64,000 nt of DNA from contig NZ_BDBB01000038.1 in NCBI RefSeq assembly GCF_001612765.1, positions 1-64,000 on the forward strand, read 5' to 3'. This document shows positions 53,382 to 62,499 of the stretch, in pieces. This DNA is from Nocardia arthritidis NBRC 100137 (lineage in GTDB: Bacteria > Actinomycetota > Actinomycetes > Mycobacteriales > Mycobacteriaceae). Below the pieces are notes generated by a model, which was given only the letters and a program-made list of their open reading frames with translations, was not told the origin of the DNA and ran no database searches. The translations under genes were made by a program, and so were the position numbers. Numbering within the stretch: position 1 is the first letter of the stretch; the number at the start of each line of letters is the position of its first letter.

Positions 53382-55055
53382 ATGCAACCGCTCGGCATGA
53401 ACGATCCGGCCAGGATCGGGGACTATCGCCTGCTCGGCGTCCTGGGCGTCGGTGGCATGGGCCGCGTCTACCTCGGACGGAACGCGGGCGGGCGCACCGT
53501 CGCGGTCAAGGTCATCCGCCCCGACATGATCGACGCGGAGTTCCGCACGCGCTTCCGGCGGGAGGTCGCGGCGGCGCGCCGGGTCGGCGGACGGTTCACC
53601 GCGCCGGTGCTCGACGCCGACGTGGACGCCGATCCGCCGTGGCTGGCCACCGGTTACGTGGCCGGGTTCTCGCTGGCCGACGCGGTCGACCGGTACGGGC
53701 CGTTCACCGAGCACGCGCTGCTCGTGCTGGCGCACGGGCTGATCGAGGCATTGACGGCTGTCCATGGCGCCGGGGTGGTGCACCGCGACCTCAAGCCGTC
53801 CAATGTCCTCCTGGCTCTCGACGGTCCCAAGGTCATCGACTTCGGCATCGCCCGCGCCGTCGACGACAGTCAGCTCACCACCACCGGAAAGGTCATCGGC
53901 TCTCCGGGATTCATGTGCCCGGAGCAGGTGACCGGCGACCCGATCGGCCCGTCCGTCGACGTGTTCGCCCTGGGCGGGGTCCTCGTGTTCGCGGCGACCG
54001 GCCACGGACCGTTCGGCGTCGGCGACACCGTGCAGATGCTGTGGCGGGTGGTGTACGAGGAGCCGCAGCTCGACGACGTCCCGCAGCGACTGCGCCCGCT
54101 GGTGTCGGCCTGCTTGACCAAGGACGCCGCGGCTCGCCCTACGCCGGACCAGTTGCTCACCCAGCTCACCGCTCTCGGCATCCCCGAGCGCGGCGGCTGG
54201 CTGCCCGCCCCGGTGCTCGAGGAGGTCAGCCACCGCGCAGTGGAGCTGCTGAACCTTGACTCCGGGCCGTTCGACCGCCCGGACCTTCCCGCGCCCCCGC
54301 ATCCCGCGCGCACCGCCGACACCATGATCCATTCGGCTTCACCTGCGCACCCGCACAGCGACCCCGGGCGATCGGCGCCCACGCACCTGCGGCATCCGGG
54401 CCCGCCGCAGGCGTCTCCCACGTACACCGGACACCACACCTACCCGCCCGCACACCAGAGTTCGCCCCGGTTCGGCGCGGCCGCCGCCGCACCTCATCCT
54501 CGCCGCCCCGGCCGAGCCCTGCTCGTCGCGGGTGCGCTCGTCGTCTGCATCGCCGTCGCCGTAGCGGCGTTCGTGGTCGGCGCACAGCTACGGAACGACG
54601 ATCCGAACGATTCGATCGCGCAAACCACCTCAGCAGCCAGCACACCTTCCACAGCTACCGCCACGCAGGCCGATGACACGACCCCGACGACCAGCAGCAG
54701 TCCCTCCGCTGCCAGCGTTCCGAATGCTTTTCTCGGCGAGTGGAAAGGTGTGGCGAAAGATCTTCTCGGCAGCTACGACATCATCCTGACACTCAATCCG
54801 GGCGACGTAGGTGAACAAGTCGGAGAATCGACCAATACCGGCCGAATCATCGGCTTGAAGTGCGGTCGCGCCGAGACACTCACCGCTGTCGCAGCGGAAA
54901 GCGTCACATTGAGGGCCGCACTCACTCAGAATCCCGGTGGATGTAACGACGAAGGCGCGTCCTCCCATCTGGAACTGCGGCCGGACGGGACCATTTCCTA
55001 CCGAACACAGGGCGTGGCGGGGGATATGACCGGGATCCTCACGAGAACCAGCTGA
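53382..55055 (+). CDS. Membrane Ser/Thr protein kinase with novel sensor domain
   Basis: A 557-residue Hanks-type kinase. The Gly loop GVGGMGRVY (22-30), K43 in AVKVI, catalytic HRDLKPSN and DFG in VIDFGIAR are all present, followed by APE-like CPEQ. Residues 270-380 are a Pro/His-rich linker, a single helix (ALLVAGALVVCIAVAVAAFV) crosses the membrane, and a roughly 120-residue outer domain begins SVPNAFLGEWKGVAKD and has two cysteines (LKCGR, GGCND). It is not a PASTA kinase. Actinobacterial kinases with this layout bind unknown envelope signals. GGGAG precedes the ATG by about ten bases. Confidence 0.93.
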   Translation: MQPLGMNDPARIGDYRLLGVLGVGGMGRVYLGRNAGGRTVAVKVIRPDMIDAEFRTRFRREVAAARRVGGRFTAPVLDADVDADPPWLATGYVAGFSLADAVDRYGPFTEHALLVLAHGLIEALTAVHGAGVVHRDLKPSNVLLALDGPKVIDFGIARAVDDSQLTTTGKVIGSPGFMCPEQVTGDPIGPSVDVFALGGVLVFAATGHGPFGVGDTVQMLWRVVYEEPQLDDVPQRLRPLVSACLTKDAAARPTPDQLLTQLTALGIPERGGWLPAPVLEEVSHRAVELLNLDSGPFDRPDLPAPPHPARTADTMIHSASPAHPHSDPGRSAPTHLRHPGPPQASPTYTGHHTYPPAHQSSPRFGAAAAAPHPRRPGRALLVAGALVVCIAVAVAAFVVGAQLRNDDPNDSIAQTTSAASTPSTATATQADDTTPTTSSSPSAASVPNAFLGEWKGVAKDLLGSYDIILTLNPGDVGEQVGESTNTGRIIGLKCGRAETLTAVAAESVTLRAALTQNPGGCNDEGASSHLELRPDGTISYRTQGVAGDMTGILTRTS

Positions 55056-55179
55056 CCCGGGTTCCCAGTAGCAGCCCCCCGAGTCACACGTCATACGTGA
55101 TGGCCGCGTCCGCCGGTGGCGTCCCAGCAAGGAACGCATGCCACGAGCACGGTCGTCCGCGGGCGGTTAAGGTGCGGCG

Positions 55180-55974
55180 GTGGACAGAGCGGAATTCTTC
55201 GAGCGCGGCGCCTCCATCGCCGATCGTCTGACGACGACGCAAGCGCAACCGCCGTGGTGGCTGGTGGTGGCGGCCGCGGTGGCGGCGCTCGTACTGGTGG
55301 GTTACACCCCGATCTGGCGGCTCACCCGCAACATCGTCACCATCGCGCACGAAGGCGGGCACGCTCTGGTCGCGCTGCTCACCGGCCGCAAGCTCAACAG
55401 CATCCGATTGCATTCGGACACCTCGGGACTCACGGTGTCGAGCGGAAAACCCTACGGCCTCGGGATGATTCTCACCACGATGGCGGGTTACCCCGCGCCG
55501 CCGCTGCTCGGTCTCGGGTTCGCCGCCCTGCTGGGCGCCAGCCGGATCACGCTGATGTTGTGGACCGCCATCGTCCTGCTCGCCGCGCTCCTGATCAAGA
55601 TCAGGAATATCTACGGCGGCATCACCGTGCTCGGACTCGGCGCGGTGGTCTTCGTCGTCTCCTGGTTCGGCACCGACACGCTGCAAGCGGGTTTCGCGTA
55701 TCTGGGCGCCTGGTTCCTGCTGTTCGCCGGGGCGCGGCCGGTGCTCGAGCTGCAGAGGGGGCGTTCCCGGCAGCAGCGCGCCCGCTATCACGAGGTCGAC
55801 TCCGACGCTGATCAACTCGCCAGGCTCACGCGGCTGCCCGGCCTGCTGTGGGTGTTCGTGTTCGGCGCGATAGCCGTGGGTTCGCTGCTGATCGGCGCGT
55901 GGCTGCTCGTCGCCGCCATCGCCGAGATCTGCCTGCCGGGCGCGCCTTCCGGCTCCTGCTTCGCGTCGCACTGA
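55180..55974 (+). CDS. M50B-type membrane metallopeptidase
   Basis: A 264-residue integral-membrane protein with HEGGH (the HExxH zinc site) in TIAHEGGHALVALLTGRKL, and conserved GYPAPPLLG, as in the M50B branch of site-2-like proteases. Seven or so helices follow. It may cleave proteins within the membrane or be a non-protease relative. TAAGGT at 55168-55173 lies seven bases before the GTG, so the start is likely leaderless. Its neighbours (kinase, DUF5995) give no clear substrate. Confidence 0.85.
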   Translation: MDRAEFFERGASIADRLTTTQAQPPWWLVVAAAVAALVLVGYTPIWRLTRNIVTIAHEGGHALVALLTGRKLNSIRLHSDTSGLTVSSGKPYGLGMILTTMAGYPAPPLLGLGFAALLGASRITLMLWTAIVLLAALLIKIRNIYGGITVLGLGAVVFVVSWFGTDTLQAGFAYLGAWFLLFAGARPVLELQRGRSRQQRARYHEVDSDADQLARLTRLPGLLWVFVFGAIAVGSLLIGAWLLVAAIAEICLPGAPSGSCFASH

Positions 55975-56108
55975 CGCCGCGCTGCGCGAGGCGATCGGCT
56001 CGGATAGGCTTCGATCCCGCCCTGCGCCACCTACCGCGTGCCGCATCGCCGAATTCGCCAATTCGGCCGTCCCGGCGCGGAATCGCGATTCACGACCCTG
56101 GAGCCAGC

Positions 56109-57035
56109 ATGCCCGACATCCTCGCGCGTACGCCGAGTAGTACTGCTGCGCGGCAGCTTTTGTCAGCACTGACCTCGGCTGTGACGGCGCTGATCCTCAC
56201 GATCTCGCTCGGTCCGGCGAACGCCTCCGCCGCACCGGCGGCCACGCCGTGCGGCACACCGTTGGCGCCCGCCGAAACGGCCGCGATCGCGGAACTGTCC
56301 GACACCGGGGCGCTGACCGGTTCCGCGCTGCGGCAATTGGAGCAAGCCGTCGACCGGCACCGGCGGATCACGGAGATCCTGGTCGCCCACCATGATCTGC
56401 GCGGGGTGTTCGCCCTCGGGCTCGACGCGGTCGAACGGGCCGCCGTCCTGCCGTTGCAGCGCGACCCCGCGTCGTTCGACGACCCGGAATGGGCGCATCG
56501 GATCAGTCTGGAACTGCTGTCGCGCTTCCTGCACACGGTGCACGCCGAATTCACCGGCGCACCCGTCGACCCGCACTGGGCGCACTATTTCGCTCTGACC
56601 AGCCGCTGCGAGCTGTCCCCCGCGCGCGTGGCGATGGCCGGGTACAACGCGCATCTGAGCGTCGACCTGTCCTATTCCGTCGCCGCGGTCGGCAGCACCG
56701 CCGCCAACGCGGGCGACTATTTCCGCATCGTCGACGCGATCGCCCAGCACGGTGCGCTGATCGTCGACGCCACCAAAGCGGTCTACGGCGGCGACCTCGG
56801 CCCGCTGTGGCGCTTTTACTTCGTCGGCGAGGGCTTGGACCTGGTGGTCGGTCGCGGGGTGGCGACCGGCCCCCTGCTCCGTCTGGCCGACGCGGGCGCC
56901 AACGTCGTCATTCTCTGGAACGGATTGGCCATGCAGGATCCGACCGCGGCACCCGTCGTGACCGCCGAGATCGACACGTTGTGGCGCGGCCTCGATCTCG
57001 CTTTCGATGGTTTGTCGGATCTCGGCGGCCTCTAG
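56109..57035 (+). CDS. Secreted DUF5995 family protein
   Basis: A 308-residue exported protein. A signal peptide (LLSALTSAVTALILTISLGP) ends at ASAAPAATPCG. The mature domain matches DUF5995: LLSRFLHTVHAEFTGAPVDP, WAHYFALTSRCELSPARVAMAG, YNAHLSVDLSYSV and DYFRIVDAIAQHG. These are helical proteins of unknown function, common in Nocardia and Streptomyces. GGAG precedes the ATG. It is convergent with the gluconokinase gene. Confidence 0.82.
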   Translation: MPDILARTPSSTAARQLLSALTSAVTALILTISLGPANASAAPAATPCGTPLAPAETAAIAELSDTGALTGSALRQLEQAVDRHRRITEILVAHHDLRGVFALGLDAVERAAVLPLQRDPASFDDPEWAHRISLELLSRFLHTVHAEFTGAPVDPHWAHYFALTSRCELSPARVAMAGYNAHLSVDLSYSVAAVGSTAANAGDYFRIVDAIAQHGALIVDATKAVYGGDLGPLWRFYFVGEGLDLVVGRGVATGPLLRLADAGANVVILWNGLAMQDPTAAPVVTAEIDTLWRGLDLAFDGLSDLGGL

Positions 57036-57057
57036 CGGGCGAACCCCGACGCGCGGC

Positions 57058-57558
57058 TCACCTGTCCAGCGCTGCCACGGCTTGCCGGACCACCTCTTCG
57101 GGCGGGCGTGCCGCATCGATGGTGCTGCCGTCCTCGTCGGGACCGAGCGGCTGCAGGGTGGCCAGCTGTGAATCGAGCAGGCTCGGCGGCATGAAATGCC
57201 CGCGACGTCCGGCCACGCGCCGCTCGAGTTCGGCGCGTGGCACGCTCAGATGCAGGAAGAACGCCTCGGGGGCGGCGGCGCGCAGCCGGTCGCGGTAGAT
57301 CCGTTTGAGAGCCGAGCACGTGACGACGCCGCCCCGTCCGGATCGCTCGGCCATCCAGGCGGCCAGGGCGTCGAGCCAGGGCGCGCGGTCGGCATCGTCC
57401 AACGGAGCCCCCGACGCCATCTTCGCGACGTTCGCGCCCGGGTGGAAGTCGTCGCCTTCGGCGTACTCCACCCCGAGCGCGTCGGCCAGGCGGGAGCCTA
57501 CCGTCGTCTTTCCCGAACCCGACACCCCCATCACGACGATCACCGGTACATCGTGCAC
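57058..57558 (-). CDS. gntK: Gluconokinase
   Basis: A 166-residue GntK-type kinase that phosphorylates gluconate to 6-phosphogluconate. Walker A is GVSGSGKTT (11-19), EGDDFHPGANVAKMASG and PLDDADRAPWLDALAAW are the gluconate-binding segments, and GHFMPPSLLDSQLATLQPLG closes the fold. The length is typical. AGGAGG precedes the GTG start. No gluconate permease or dehydrogenase is adjacent, but a PQQ sugar dehydrogenase at 62499 could supply gluconate; this link is speculative. Confidence 0.93.
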   Translation of the reverse strand: MHDVPVIVVMGVSGSGKTTVGSRLADALGVEYAEGDDFHPGANVAKMASGAPLDDADRAPWLDALAAWMAERSGRGGVVTCSALKRIYRDRLRAAAPEAFFLHLSVPRAELERRVAGRRGHFMPPSLLDSQLATLQPLGPDEDGSTIDAARPPEEVVRQAVAALDR

Positions 57559-57867
57559 TCGAACCTCCTTCCCCCATGGCGGCGGGTCTGTCGTGCGCGC
57601 GGACTTGTCATCGGCAACAACCTAGCGGGCGAGCACTTCGTCGGCCCGTGCAGTGACGATTCGCACCGCCTGCGGCTGGATTTCGAGGACCGAGACTGCG
57701 GCCCGCCGATTTCGTTCTGCGTCAAAAGATTCGAAATCCGCGCGGACCGGATGGGAAGTACGAATGTTCGCGATGACGCAATGCACGGACCTGGTCCGAC
57801 ATCCGAACCGCGACCGCACGCCCGAGCTACGGGCGCCTCGCCGCGGAGGCGGAGTCTGAGCAGCGGC
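57559..57867. other. Spacer without a gene
   Basis: I see no gene or clear repeat in these 309 bases. Confidence 0.4.
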
Positions 57868-58224
57868 ATGCCATCCCCACGCGGCGCCGCCGCGGCGTCC
57901 GCCGAGTTCGTCCCGGCTACCGAGCACATCGTGCGGCGCCTGCTCGGCATCATTCCCCGGCGGCACGTGGAGCGGGGGAACCTGCTGCGCGAGGAGATTC
58001 GCGCCACCGTCACGCACTGCCTCGATCTGGTCGCGTCCGTCGATCCCGAGCGACCGGCGCGCACGGTCCGCATCTTGGAGGCCGCCACCCGGTGGGCCGG
58101 GGTCGGGGTTCCGATGGACACCGTCCAGCATCTCGTCCACGAGGGATTCCGCCTCTATCTCGACGACCACCTGCGGGATGCGCAGGCCGTGCGGCACGAC
58201 GACAGCCCTCGTGAGTCTCGCTGA
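57868..58224 (+). CDS. Stand-alone PucR-N-like domain protein
   Basis: A 118-residue helical protein. The chain from EHIVRRLLGIIPRRHVERG through LREEIRATVTHCLDLVASV, then VPMDTVQHLVHEGFRLYLDD, resembles the N-terminal domain of PucR/CdaR-type regulators. The rest of such regulators (GAF-like and helix-turn-helix, about 300 more residues) is missing; a stop follows SRESR. It may be a truncated regulator or a genuine small domain protein. The ATG at 57868 has no strong ribosome-binding site. Confidence 0.55.
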   Translation: MPSPRGAAAASAEFVPATEHIVRRLLGIIPRRHVERGNLLREEIRATVTHCLDLVASVDPERPARTVRILEAATRWAGVGVPMDTVQHLVHEGFRLYLDDHLRDAQAVRHDDSPRESR

Positions 58225-58415
58225 CCCGGCGACGTTCTCGAGTTTTCGTCACGTACCCCGGCCCGCCGGTTCACTACGAATTCCCGCGCCGAACCCGCCC
58301 ACGTGCGAACGGCGTTGCCGCACCGCTCCCGGCACAGCACCCCCTGATTTCCCCGTCGTCCACCTGGCGCGAGCGGAGCGATCCGCCCATGCTCCGACCG
58401 ACTAGGGTCGTCGAC

Positions 58416-59336
58416 ATGGAACTACGCATCTTCACCGAGCCGCAGCAGGGTGCGAGCTACGACACGCTGCTCACCGTTGCCAAGGCCACCGAGGACTTGG
58501 GATTCGACGCGTTCTTCCGCTCCGACCACTACCTGAGCATGGGCGGCGCCGACGGCCTGCCCGGCCCCACCGATGCCTGGATCACCCTCGCCGGACTGGC
58601 CAGGGAGACCAAACGGATCCGCCTGGGCACCCTGGTCACCGCCGCCACCTTCCGGCTGCCCGGCCCGCTCGCCATCCAGGTCGCCCAGGTCGACCAGATG
58701 TCCGGCGGCCGGGTCGAATTCGGTCTTGGCAGCGGCTGGTTCGCCGAGGAGCACGCCGCGTACGGCATCCCGTTCCCCGCCGACAAGTTCGCCCGGCTGG
58801 AAGAACAGCTGGCCATCATCACCGGGCTCTGGGCGACCAAACCCGGCGACACGTTCAGCTACGAGGGCAAGCACTACCAGCTCACCGATTCCCCCGCCCT
58901 GCCCAAACCGGTGCAGGACCCGATTCCGGTGCTGATCGGCGGCCAGGGCGCCACCCGCACCCCCCGGTTGGCCGCGCAGTACGCCGCCGAGTTCAATATG
59001 CCGTTCTCCTCGCTCGAGGACAGCGCCCGGCAGTTCGACCGGGTGCGCGCCGCCGCCGAAAACTACGGACGCGCGGCCGACGACCTGGTCTACTCCAACG
59101 CGCTGGTGGTCTGCGTCGGCGCGAACGACGCCGAGGTGGCGCGCCGGGCCGCCGCGATCGGACGCGAGGTGGACGAGCTGAAGACCAACGGCCTGGCCGG
59201 CTCACCCGCCGAGGTGGTGGACAAGATCGGCCGGTACACCGAGATCGGCACCGGCCGCATCTACTTGCAGGTGCTGGATCTGACCGATCTCGAGCATCTC
59301 GAACTGATCTCCGCGCAGGTGCAGTCGCAATTGTGA
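58416..59336 (+). CDS. LLM-class F420-type oxidoreductase (TIGR03560-like)
   Basis: A 306-residue luciferase-like oxidoreductase probably using coenzyme F420. LRIFTEPQQGASYDTLL, DAFFRSDHYLSMGG, RIRLGTLVTAATFRLPGPLA and GRVEFGLGSGWFAEEHAAYG are marker segments, followed by PIPVLIGGQGATRTPRLAAQ. TAGGGT at 58403-58408 lies eight bases before the ATG, consistent with a leaderless start; an in-frame ATG nine codons upstream is less likely. Substrate unknown. Confidence 0.93.
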   Translation: MELRIFTEPQQGASYDTLLTVAKATEDLGFDAFFRSDHYLSMGGADGLPGPTDAWITLAGLARETKRIRLGTLVTAATFRLPGPLAIQVAQVDQMSGGRVEFGLGSGWFAEEHAAYGIPFPADKFARLEEQLAIITGLWATKPGDTFSYEGKHYQLTDSPALPKPVQDPIPVLIGGQGATRTPRLAAQYAAEFNMPFSSLEDSARQFDRVRAAAENYGRAADDLVYSNALVVCVGANDAEVARRAAAIGREVDELKTNGLAGSPAEVVDKIGRYTEIGTGRIYLQVLDLTDLEHLELISAQVQSQL

Positions 59337-59344
59337 GCCCCGGC

Positions 59345-59376
59345 GCGTGGGGTCGCCCGGCGAGACGACCCCGCGC
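59345..59376. terminator. Bidirectional hairpin terminator
   Basis: GCGTGGGGTCG pairs with CGACCCCGCGC (one G-T wobble) across a ten-base loop, exactly between the stops of two convergent genes (59336 and 59382). Confidence 0.7.
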
Positions 59377-59381
59377 GGCGC

Positions 59382-61433
59382 TCAGCCCAGCGGACGGTTG
59401 GTCGGCACGATGACGAAGCTCGGCGCCGACGGATCCAACTCGAGGTGCTGGGGCTTCAGTTCGGTGTTGTTGAGCATGGGGCGGAAGGCCAGAGCCTTCG
59501 GCGAGTTGCCCGCGAAGACGTCGATGCGCAGCCGGTGGCCGGGTTGCAGCACCGCTTGGGTGGGGATGACCGCGATGTCCAGCGCCACAGGCACACCGGG
59601 AACGACCGGCTGCACACTGTCCAGGGTGAGCGGATTGAACGGTTCGGTCAGATCGCCGGCCGATGTGCGGCTGCTCTTGCGCTCGTCGACGGCGCGCAGG
59701 GAGGCGGTCAGCTGCCCGGTGGTCAGCACCTTCGAGGATCCGTCGGGGGCCACATCGTTCATCGTGACGCTCCAGTAGCCGTCGGTGGCGTCGTGCACGG
59801 TGTTGAGGTGCACATTCACCGGACCCGAGATGACCGTGCGCTCGGTCATCGGCGCGCTGGTGAAGGTCAGCGCGTTACGCTCGGCGATGCGCGAGTCCTT
59901 CGCGCACACGTCCACCACCGCGGCCATGCCCGCCGAGCCCTGCGCGGTATCGCGGGAACACGCCGCGGCGAGGCCGGGCGCCACCGTCAACGTCCGTCGC
60001 TCGTCGGGGACGGTCATCGTCAGCGATCCGTCGTATACCGCTTTTCCGGTGGTGCCGCTCGGCGTCGCCGAGAGATACACGCGGCGATGGTTGAGGTCCT
60101 TCTGCGGGAATTGCCCGAGGGTGATCCAGCCGCCTCCCTGTTCCCACACGGTGACCGGCCCGAAGTCGCCCAAGCCGTGGTCGACGTCCTTCAGCCACTT
60201 GTCGAACCACACCCGCTGCAACACGTCCAGCCGCGGCGGAGCGCCGGGAATGCCGGTTCCCGCGCCGGGATTCGCGTGATAGGTGTCGCCGACGATCAAT
60301 TGCTTCCTGCCCGCGGGCAGCGGGATGGCGTTGTACAGCTTGGTCGCGCTGTTGGCGAAGATGTCGTGCCAGCCGCCGTAGACGAAGGTGGGCACCGTGA
60401 TGCGCTCCGGGTGACCTTCGATGCCGCGCCGGAAGTAGCTGTCCTCGTCCAGCGCGTCGGCCAGCGCGGGCGGCACATGGTCGAGCGAAGGCGTGAGCAG
60501 CGCTTGGGCCAGCAGATCGACGTTGCTGGCCGGATCGGACATCCGTTCGTGCAGCCACCCCCAGTCGAAGGTGCCGTTCAACATCGATTGCACGTCGGGA
60601 ATCAGCTTCAGCTGGTTGACCGTGTTGAGCCACATCGGCAGGAACGTCGTCCCCACCCCGCCGCCCGGGGCGACGACGTCGCGCATCAGGTCGCTGCCGG
60701 GTTCCACGGGGAAGATCGCCCGCAGCGGCGCCGGTGCGTCCTCGGCGGCGCGCAGCTGGTTGATCCCCGAATACGAGCCGCCGCTCATTCCGATCCGGCC
60801 GTTCGACCACGGCTGCGCGGCCGCCCAGTCGATCACCTCGCGGCTGTCGAGTTGTTCCCGCTCGCCGAGGGTGTCCCATGCCCCCTGGGAGAAACCGGTC
60901 CCGCGCACGTCGACGATGACCTGGGTGTATCCGGCGCGGATCAGGTTGCGATCGAGTCCGAGGACCGTCTGCACGGTGCCGCCGTCGACCGCGTGCAGCA
61001 GATCGCCGAAACCACTGACCGGCGTACGGGCCAGATTCACGCGGTTGACCAGCCGGACGGTCAGCGGCTGCAAGCCTGGCACCGCGAGCGCCGTGTCGAT
61101 CAGGTTGGTCATCAGCTTGGTGTACGGCGTCAGATTCACGATGGTCGGCAGCGGCTGCTGCTCCACCTCGCCGCCCTGCTTCACCGGTCGGTACACGTTG
61201 GCCTTCAGCACGACGCCGTCGCTCATCCGGATCGGGACGTCCCAGTCGATGTGCACGTCGGCATACGGCTGTGGCCCGTCGTGCAACGCGGTCCATCCCA
61301 TGGTGTGGGACTCGGCGGACGGCTCCGCGACCGCGGGCCCCGCCACGAATCCCACGGCCGCCAGCACCGCGACCGTCGCCAACATCCGGATCGCCCTGCT
61401 CATCGTTCGTCCCATGTCACGCCCCGCTGCCAT
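59382..61433 (-). CDS. Secreted CocE/NonD-family S15 hydrolase
   Basis: A 683-residue exported alpha/beta-hydrolase of the X-Pro dipeptidyl-peptidase/cocaine-esterase group. A signal peptide (MLATVAVLAAVGFVAGPAVA) precedes the catalytic domain. The nucleophile serine is in IGMSGGSYSGINQL; VVDVRGTGFSQGAWD and VPTFVYGGWHDIFANSATK are family segments. The C-terminal jelly-roll domain runs from about residue 470 (FTSAPMTERTVISGPVNVHL) to HRLRIDVFAGNSP. The ATG at 61433 follows GGGAG; two in-frame ATGs lie 7 and 11 codons later. It may hydrolyse esters or amides outside the cell. Confidence 0.9.
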   Translation of the reverse strand: MAAGRDMGRTMSRAIRMLATVAVLAAVGFVAGPAVAEPSAESHTMGWTALHDGPQPYADVHIDWDVPIRMSDGVVLKANVYRPVKQGGEVEQQPLPTIVNLTPYTKLMTNLIDTALAVPGLQPLTVRLVNRVNLARTPVSGFGDLLHAVDGGTVQTVLGLDRNLIRAGYTQVIVDVRGTGFSQGAWDTLGEREQLDSREVIDWAAAQPWSNGRIGMSGGSYSGINQLRAAEDAPAPLRAIFPVEPGSDLMRDVVAPGGGVGTTFLPMWLNTVNQLKLIPDVQSMLNGTFDWGWLHERMSDPASNVDLLAQALLTPSLDHVPPALADALDEDSYFRRGIEGHPERITVPTFVYGGWHDIFANSATKLYNAIPLPAGRKQLIVGDTYHANPGAGTGIPGAPPRLDVLQRVWFDKWLKDVDHGLGDFGPVTVWEQGGGWITLGQFPQKDLNHRRVYLSATPSGTTGKAVYDGSLTMTVPDERRTLTVAPGLAAACSRDTAQGSAGMAAVVDVCAKDSRIAERNALTFTSAPMTERTVISGPVNVHLNTVHDATDGYWSVTMNDVAPDGSSKVLTTGQLTASLRAVDERKSSRTSAGDLTEPFNPLTLDSVQPVVPGVPVALDIAVIPTQAVLQPGHRLRIDVFAGNSPKALAFRPMLNNTELKPQHLELDPSAPSFVIVPTNRPLG

Positions 61434-61599
61434 CTCGCTCCCTCGACCGGTGTGCGGACCGACCATCGATCGCCCGATTGAGCGACAACGTAGCAATCGA
61501 CTGGCGAATGCCGTGGGATGCGCGGTAGGGCCGGTTTGTCGTGGGCGAACCGACGGTGAACGCCACGCACCCGTGAACGATCCGGCTTATCGTGGGCGC

Positions 61600-62499
61600 A
61601 TGACGCCGTTGCAGCGCTACATCGCCGAGGAGATCGCCGCCGATCACGCCGACGGCCTGCTCCCCCGGCGGGAGGCACTGCGCAGGCTCGGGCTGCTCGG
61701 GCTCGGCGTCACCGCCGCAACCGCCCTGCTGGCCGCCTGCGCGAGCAACGACACCGCGATCACCGATTCCAGGCCCAGCCCCACGGCGCCGTCGACGCCA
61801 CCCGGTGCCGCCGCCGCCCTCCCGACCGCCGCTGTCACCTTCGCCGGACCCGGCGCGACGCCACTGCAAGCCGCGTGGGCGGCGGCGCCGCAGCCGCGGG
61901 GTGGGGTGTTGGTCGTCCACGAGAACAAGGGCCTCACCGATCACATCCGTTCGGTGGCAGGACGTTTCGCGGGCGCCGGATACTCCGCGCTCGCGGTCGA
62001 CCTGCTGTCCGCGCGAGGCGGCACCGCCGCGTTCACCGATCCCGCCGCCGCGACCGCCGAACTGAGCCGTATCCCGCAGGAACAGCTCGTCGCCGACTTG
62101 CGCGCCGGGCTCGACGAACTCCAGCGCCGGGTCGAGGGAAAGAAGCTCGGCGCCACCGGTTTCTGCTTCGGCGGCGGCCTGACCTGGCTACTGCTGGCCT
62201 CCGGCCCGTCCCCGCTCGCGGCGGCGACGCCCTTCTACGGCCCGTTTCCGGACAACGGCGACCTCTCCGCGTCGAAAGCCGCGGTGCTCGGTGTCTACGC
62301 GGCGGCCGACGCCCGCGTGAACGCCTCGCGGCCCGCCGCGGAGGCCGCACTGGCCCGCTCGGGCGCCCCGCACCAGATCTTCACCGCACCCGACGCCGAC
62401 CACGCCTTCTTCAACGACACCGGTCAGCGGTACAACGCCGCGGCGGCCACCGAAGCTTGGCGTCGCGTCTTGGATTGGTACGGCACGTATCTCGGCTGA
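61600..62499 (+). CDS. Dienelactone-hydrolase-like lipoprotein
   Basis: A 299-residue exported hydrolase. RREALRRLGLLGLGVTAA is a Tat-like signal ending in the lipobox LLAAC with C47. The DLH domain has the cysteine nucleophile C189 in TGFCFGGGLTWL, an acidic residue in VYAAADARV and histidine in DADHAFFNDT. TATCGT at 61588-61593 is seven bases before the ATG, a leaderless start. The ATG of the next gene overlaps its stop (TGATG), so both are likely translated together. Confidence 0.9.
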   Translation: MTPLQRYIAEEIAADHADGLLPRREALRRLGLLGLGVTAATALLAACASNDTAITDSRPSPTAPSTPPGAAAALPTAAVTFAGPGATPLQAAWAAAPQPRGGVLVVHENKGLTDHIRSVAGRFAGAGYSALAVDLLSARGGTAAFTDPAAATAELSRIPQEQLVADLRAGLDELQRRVEGKKLGATGFCFGGGLTWLLLASGPSPLAAATPFYGPFPDNGDLSASKAAVLGVYAAADARVNASRPAAEAALARSGAPHQIFTAPDADHAFFNDTGQRYNAAAATEAWRRVLDWYGTYLG

